DNA from: Flavobacteriaceae bacterium
Lineage (GTDB): Bacteria > Bacteroidota > Bacteroidia > Flavobacteriales > Flavobacteriaceae
Direction of reading: 5' to 3'
NCBI GenBank assembly: GCA_016744415.1
Contig: JADGEL010000001.1
Coordinates: 434,001 to 498,000 of the forward strand
Length of the DNA: 64,000 bases
The position numbers were made by a program, and so were the translations under genes. Each line of letters begins with the position of its first letter. Positions within the stretch are counted from its first letter, which is position 1. The notes under the pieces are model-generated. The model ran no database searches and was not told the DNA's origin. It saw nothing but the letters and a program-made list of their open reading frames with translations. Below, one piece after another: positions 62,322 to 64,000 of this stretch.

Positions 62322-63284
62322 ATGAAACCAACCATTATGAAGACGATTAAAATATTTTTCACAGTTATATTATCAGCAACATTATTTACATCTTGTTATC
62401 AAGATGATGATTATTACCCACCTGCTGGTCAACCAATTTCATTAGAAACTTTGCTGACCGATTATGAATTGTGGTATGTAGATTATAATCAAACAACTGG
62501 TACAGGAGACATTCCTTTTATGTCATTCGCCTTTACTTTATCTTTTAGAAATGGTCGTTTATATGCCAATAACAATCTTGTCGGAATTGGAAGTGCCGGT
62601 AATGGGTATGGAATCCCTGTAGGGCATTACACAACCTACGATATTTATAGTACAACATTAACCATAGATCATGATTTAGATGGTGTGATAGATTTTGAAG
62701 TGCGTCAATTATCTAACAATCAAATTTCGTTGTATAGCAGACAATACAATGTTACATATTACTTAGAAGGTTATCAGCGAGACAACTTTGATTATGATAA
62801 AGTTTTCTATGATAACATCGAATATTTTTTACAGGAATATGTAGGGTGGGAAAAAACTTTTAGAAGTGTTACTGGGGCTCTAAATTCTTTTGATTATGAA
62901 AACTATTTGGCTTTTACAGCTGAAAATATCACAACTTTTTATTCATCAGAAGATGAATTAGGGATGAATATTGGAAGTATCTTTTGGGACTATGTTGGTA
63001 GTTATGAAATCTTTGATGTTGAAGGATATGACAACTTTAAAATTTTAACATTAGATTATGATTTGGGATACAATGAAGAGTTCGAATTAGTCGTTTTAGA
63101 TGATGGTACTATAGAGTTATACCATGTTAACTCAGAAACATTTTATGAGTTTTCTGGTAGAGATTTTATTTTGATTATGAAAGAGAGTAAAACAAAAAAA
63201 GAAGATGATGGTGTAAGTATTGAAGGAAGAAAACGTACTAAAGTGAAAAGAAATAAATTAGTTAGAGAAAAGCATTTAAGATAA
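62322..63284 (+). CDS. Predicted lipoprotein, acidic with a basic C-terminal tail
   Basis: 320-residue exported protein with lipobox FTSC (Cys25). It is rich in Tyr, Asp and aromatic residues through most of its length, then ends in a strongly basic tail (EGRKRTKVKRNKLVREKHLR). Small surface lipoproteins of this look occur widely in flavobacteria; some carry unreliable enzyme names in databases, and I see no catalytic motif. The ATG at 62322 is used because it matches the start position of leader copy A; an ATG at 62337 is also possible. A strong terminator follows. Confidence 0.75.
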   Translation: MKPTIMKTIKIFFTVILSATLFTSCYQDDDYYPPAGQPISLETLLTDYELWYVDYNQTTGTGDIPFMSFAFTLSFRNGRLYANNNLVGIGSAGNGYGIPVGHYTTYDIYSTTLTIDHDLDGVIDFEVRQLSNNQISLYSRQYNVTYYLEGYQRDNFDYDKVFYDNIEYFLQEYVGWEKTFRSVTGALNSFDYENYLAFTAENITTFYSSEDELGMNIGSIFWDYVGSYEIFDVEGYDNFKILTLDYDLGYNEEFELVVLDDGTIELYHVNSETFYEFSGRDFILIMKESKTKKEDDGVSIEGRKRTKVKRNKLVREKHLR

Positions 63285-63332
63285 AGTTTGGTTAGTTGAT
63301 TTTTGGTTGGCTATTTATAGCCAATTGAATTT

Positions 63333-63363
63333 AAGCCGTCCGCCACAAGCGGACGGCTTTTTT
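63333..63363 (+). terminator. Rho-independent terminator after the second lipoprotein gene
   Basis: An 11-bp perfect stem (AAGCCGTCCGC at 63333-63343 with GCGGACGGCTT at 63349-63359) closes a CACAA loop and runs into T residues. It is unusually GC-rich for this genome. Confidence 0.93.
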
Positions 63364-63460
63364 GTACATGTCATTCAGACAAAGAGAGATTTAGAGCCTC
63401 ATCATTTTTAAGTATTTGGTTGCTAATATTTCTTTACCTTTAAAAATCAATCAGCTAACA

Positions 63461-64000
63461 TGATTAACAAGCGTCTTTTAATTAAAAAACTACTCACTCA
63501 TAATGATGAGAATAGCTTTTATGATAAAAAGCAACAGTTAGATCTTAGTCATAAAATAGCCAAAGCAAAATTTATTAAACATATCTGCGCTTTATCTAAT
63601 TCCAATCCAGAAAACAATTCTTATATAGTCATAGGGGTCAAAGATGAAACCAATAAAATTATAGGTGTAGATTTTTTTGATGACAGTAAAATACAACATT
63701 TAGTAAATGCTTATTTAGCAAACCCACCGAAAGTACAATACGAAAATGTGCGTTTTCCAAAACTACAGAAACACAAAGTTGTTGGTTTGGTTACAATTCA
63801 TCCTACACCCAAAATAAGTTCATTTAAAAAGAATGCATGGAAGTATAGAAGGGAAACTATTTTTTATAGAAGAGGCAGTAATTCAATTCCTATTATTGGT
63901 GATTTTGAAATGCCCAATTCCAACAAAAATATTGTTGCTGCCATTGAAAAAAGTGCACGGAATAATATTGAATTAACCTTAGATGGAGTATTTGAATTTT
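63461..64000 (+). CDS. AlbA_2/Schlafen-like ATP-binding-domain protein (3' end outside window)
   Basis: An open frame of 180 codons runs from ATG 63461 to the window end without a stop, so the gene is incomplete. The sequence has the AlbA_2 (Schlafen-like) pattern: an N-terminal Glu/Asp-rich helix region, SHKIAKAKFIKHICALSNSNPENN, IVIGVKDETNKIIGVD, and FYRRGSNSIPI. Complete relatives are putative DNA- or RNA-binding or transcriptional regulators. The start is the first ATG of the frame, after a pyrimidine-rich stretch. Confident as a gene, moderate on family. Confidence 0.75.

Overview
The window is a stretch of low-GC chromosome from a member of the Bacteroidota, almost certainly family Flavobacteriaceae and probably marine. 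The evidence is a SprE/PorW gliding and type IX secretion lipoprotein, F-type ATP synthase genes in the order atpB-E-F-H-A-G with no atpD/atpC beside them, many -7 promoter elements of the form TAnnTTTG, poor Shine-Dalgarno sequences, and scattered short REP-like repeats of the kind common in flavobacteria. I saw no tRNA, rRNA, CRISPR array, insertion sequence or prophage. No gene-free gap exceeds about 200 bases.

Layout. 1-12.3 kb is housekeeping: a drug/metabolite transporter, bacilliredoxin, HD hydrolase, SDR, TlpA-like protein, YraN, LD-carboxypeptidase, MetG and Tex, plus an unknown two-TM protein (8072-9013) and a lipoprotein. 12.3-20.5 kb is a broken-up biotin locus on the minus strand (bioF-bioD-bioA, a FabF-like ketoacyl synthase, an alpha/beta hydrolase, an AbiH-type phage-resistance gene, bioB). 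A umuC gene without umuD follows.

21.9-47.5 kb, all on the minus strand, is a large surface-polysaccharide region: initiating sugar transferase, three GT4 glycosyltransferases, two sulfotransferases, two Wzy/ligase-like proteins, a Wzx flippase and a lipoprotein; then cysN-cysD-cysC-DUF2061-cysQ (making PAPS and clearing PAP), fcl and gmd (GDP-L-fucose), a Wzz-like protein, a nucleosidase-like conserved protein, an S41 protease, rfbD-C-A-B (dTDP-L-rhamnose) and rnpA. Activated sulfate supply, sulfotransferases and deoxysugar supply together, with no PAPS reductase or sulfate importer, indicate a sulfated deoxysugar-containing exopolysaccharide, capsule or O-antigen. This is the most interesting system in the window.

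47.7-61.5 kb, on the plus strand, holds a glutaryl-CoA-dehydrogenase-like gene, a SUF iron-sulfur cluster operon (A-type carrier, sufB, sufC, sufD, no adjacent sufS/sufE), sprE/porW, a bactofilin, AtpZ, a small membrane protein and atpBEFHAG. A terminator-like hairpin lies between atpE and atpF. 61.6-64 kb has two unrelated lipoprotein genes with near-duplicate ~77-nt leaders, then an AlbA_2-type gene cut by the window end.
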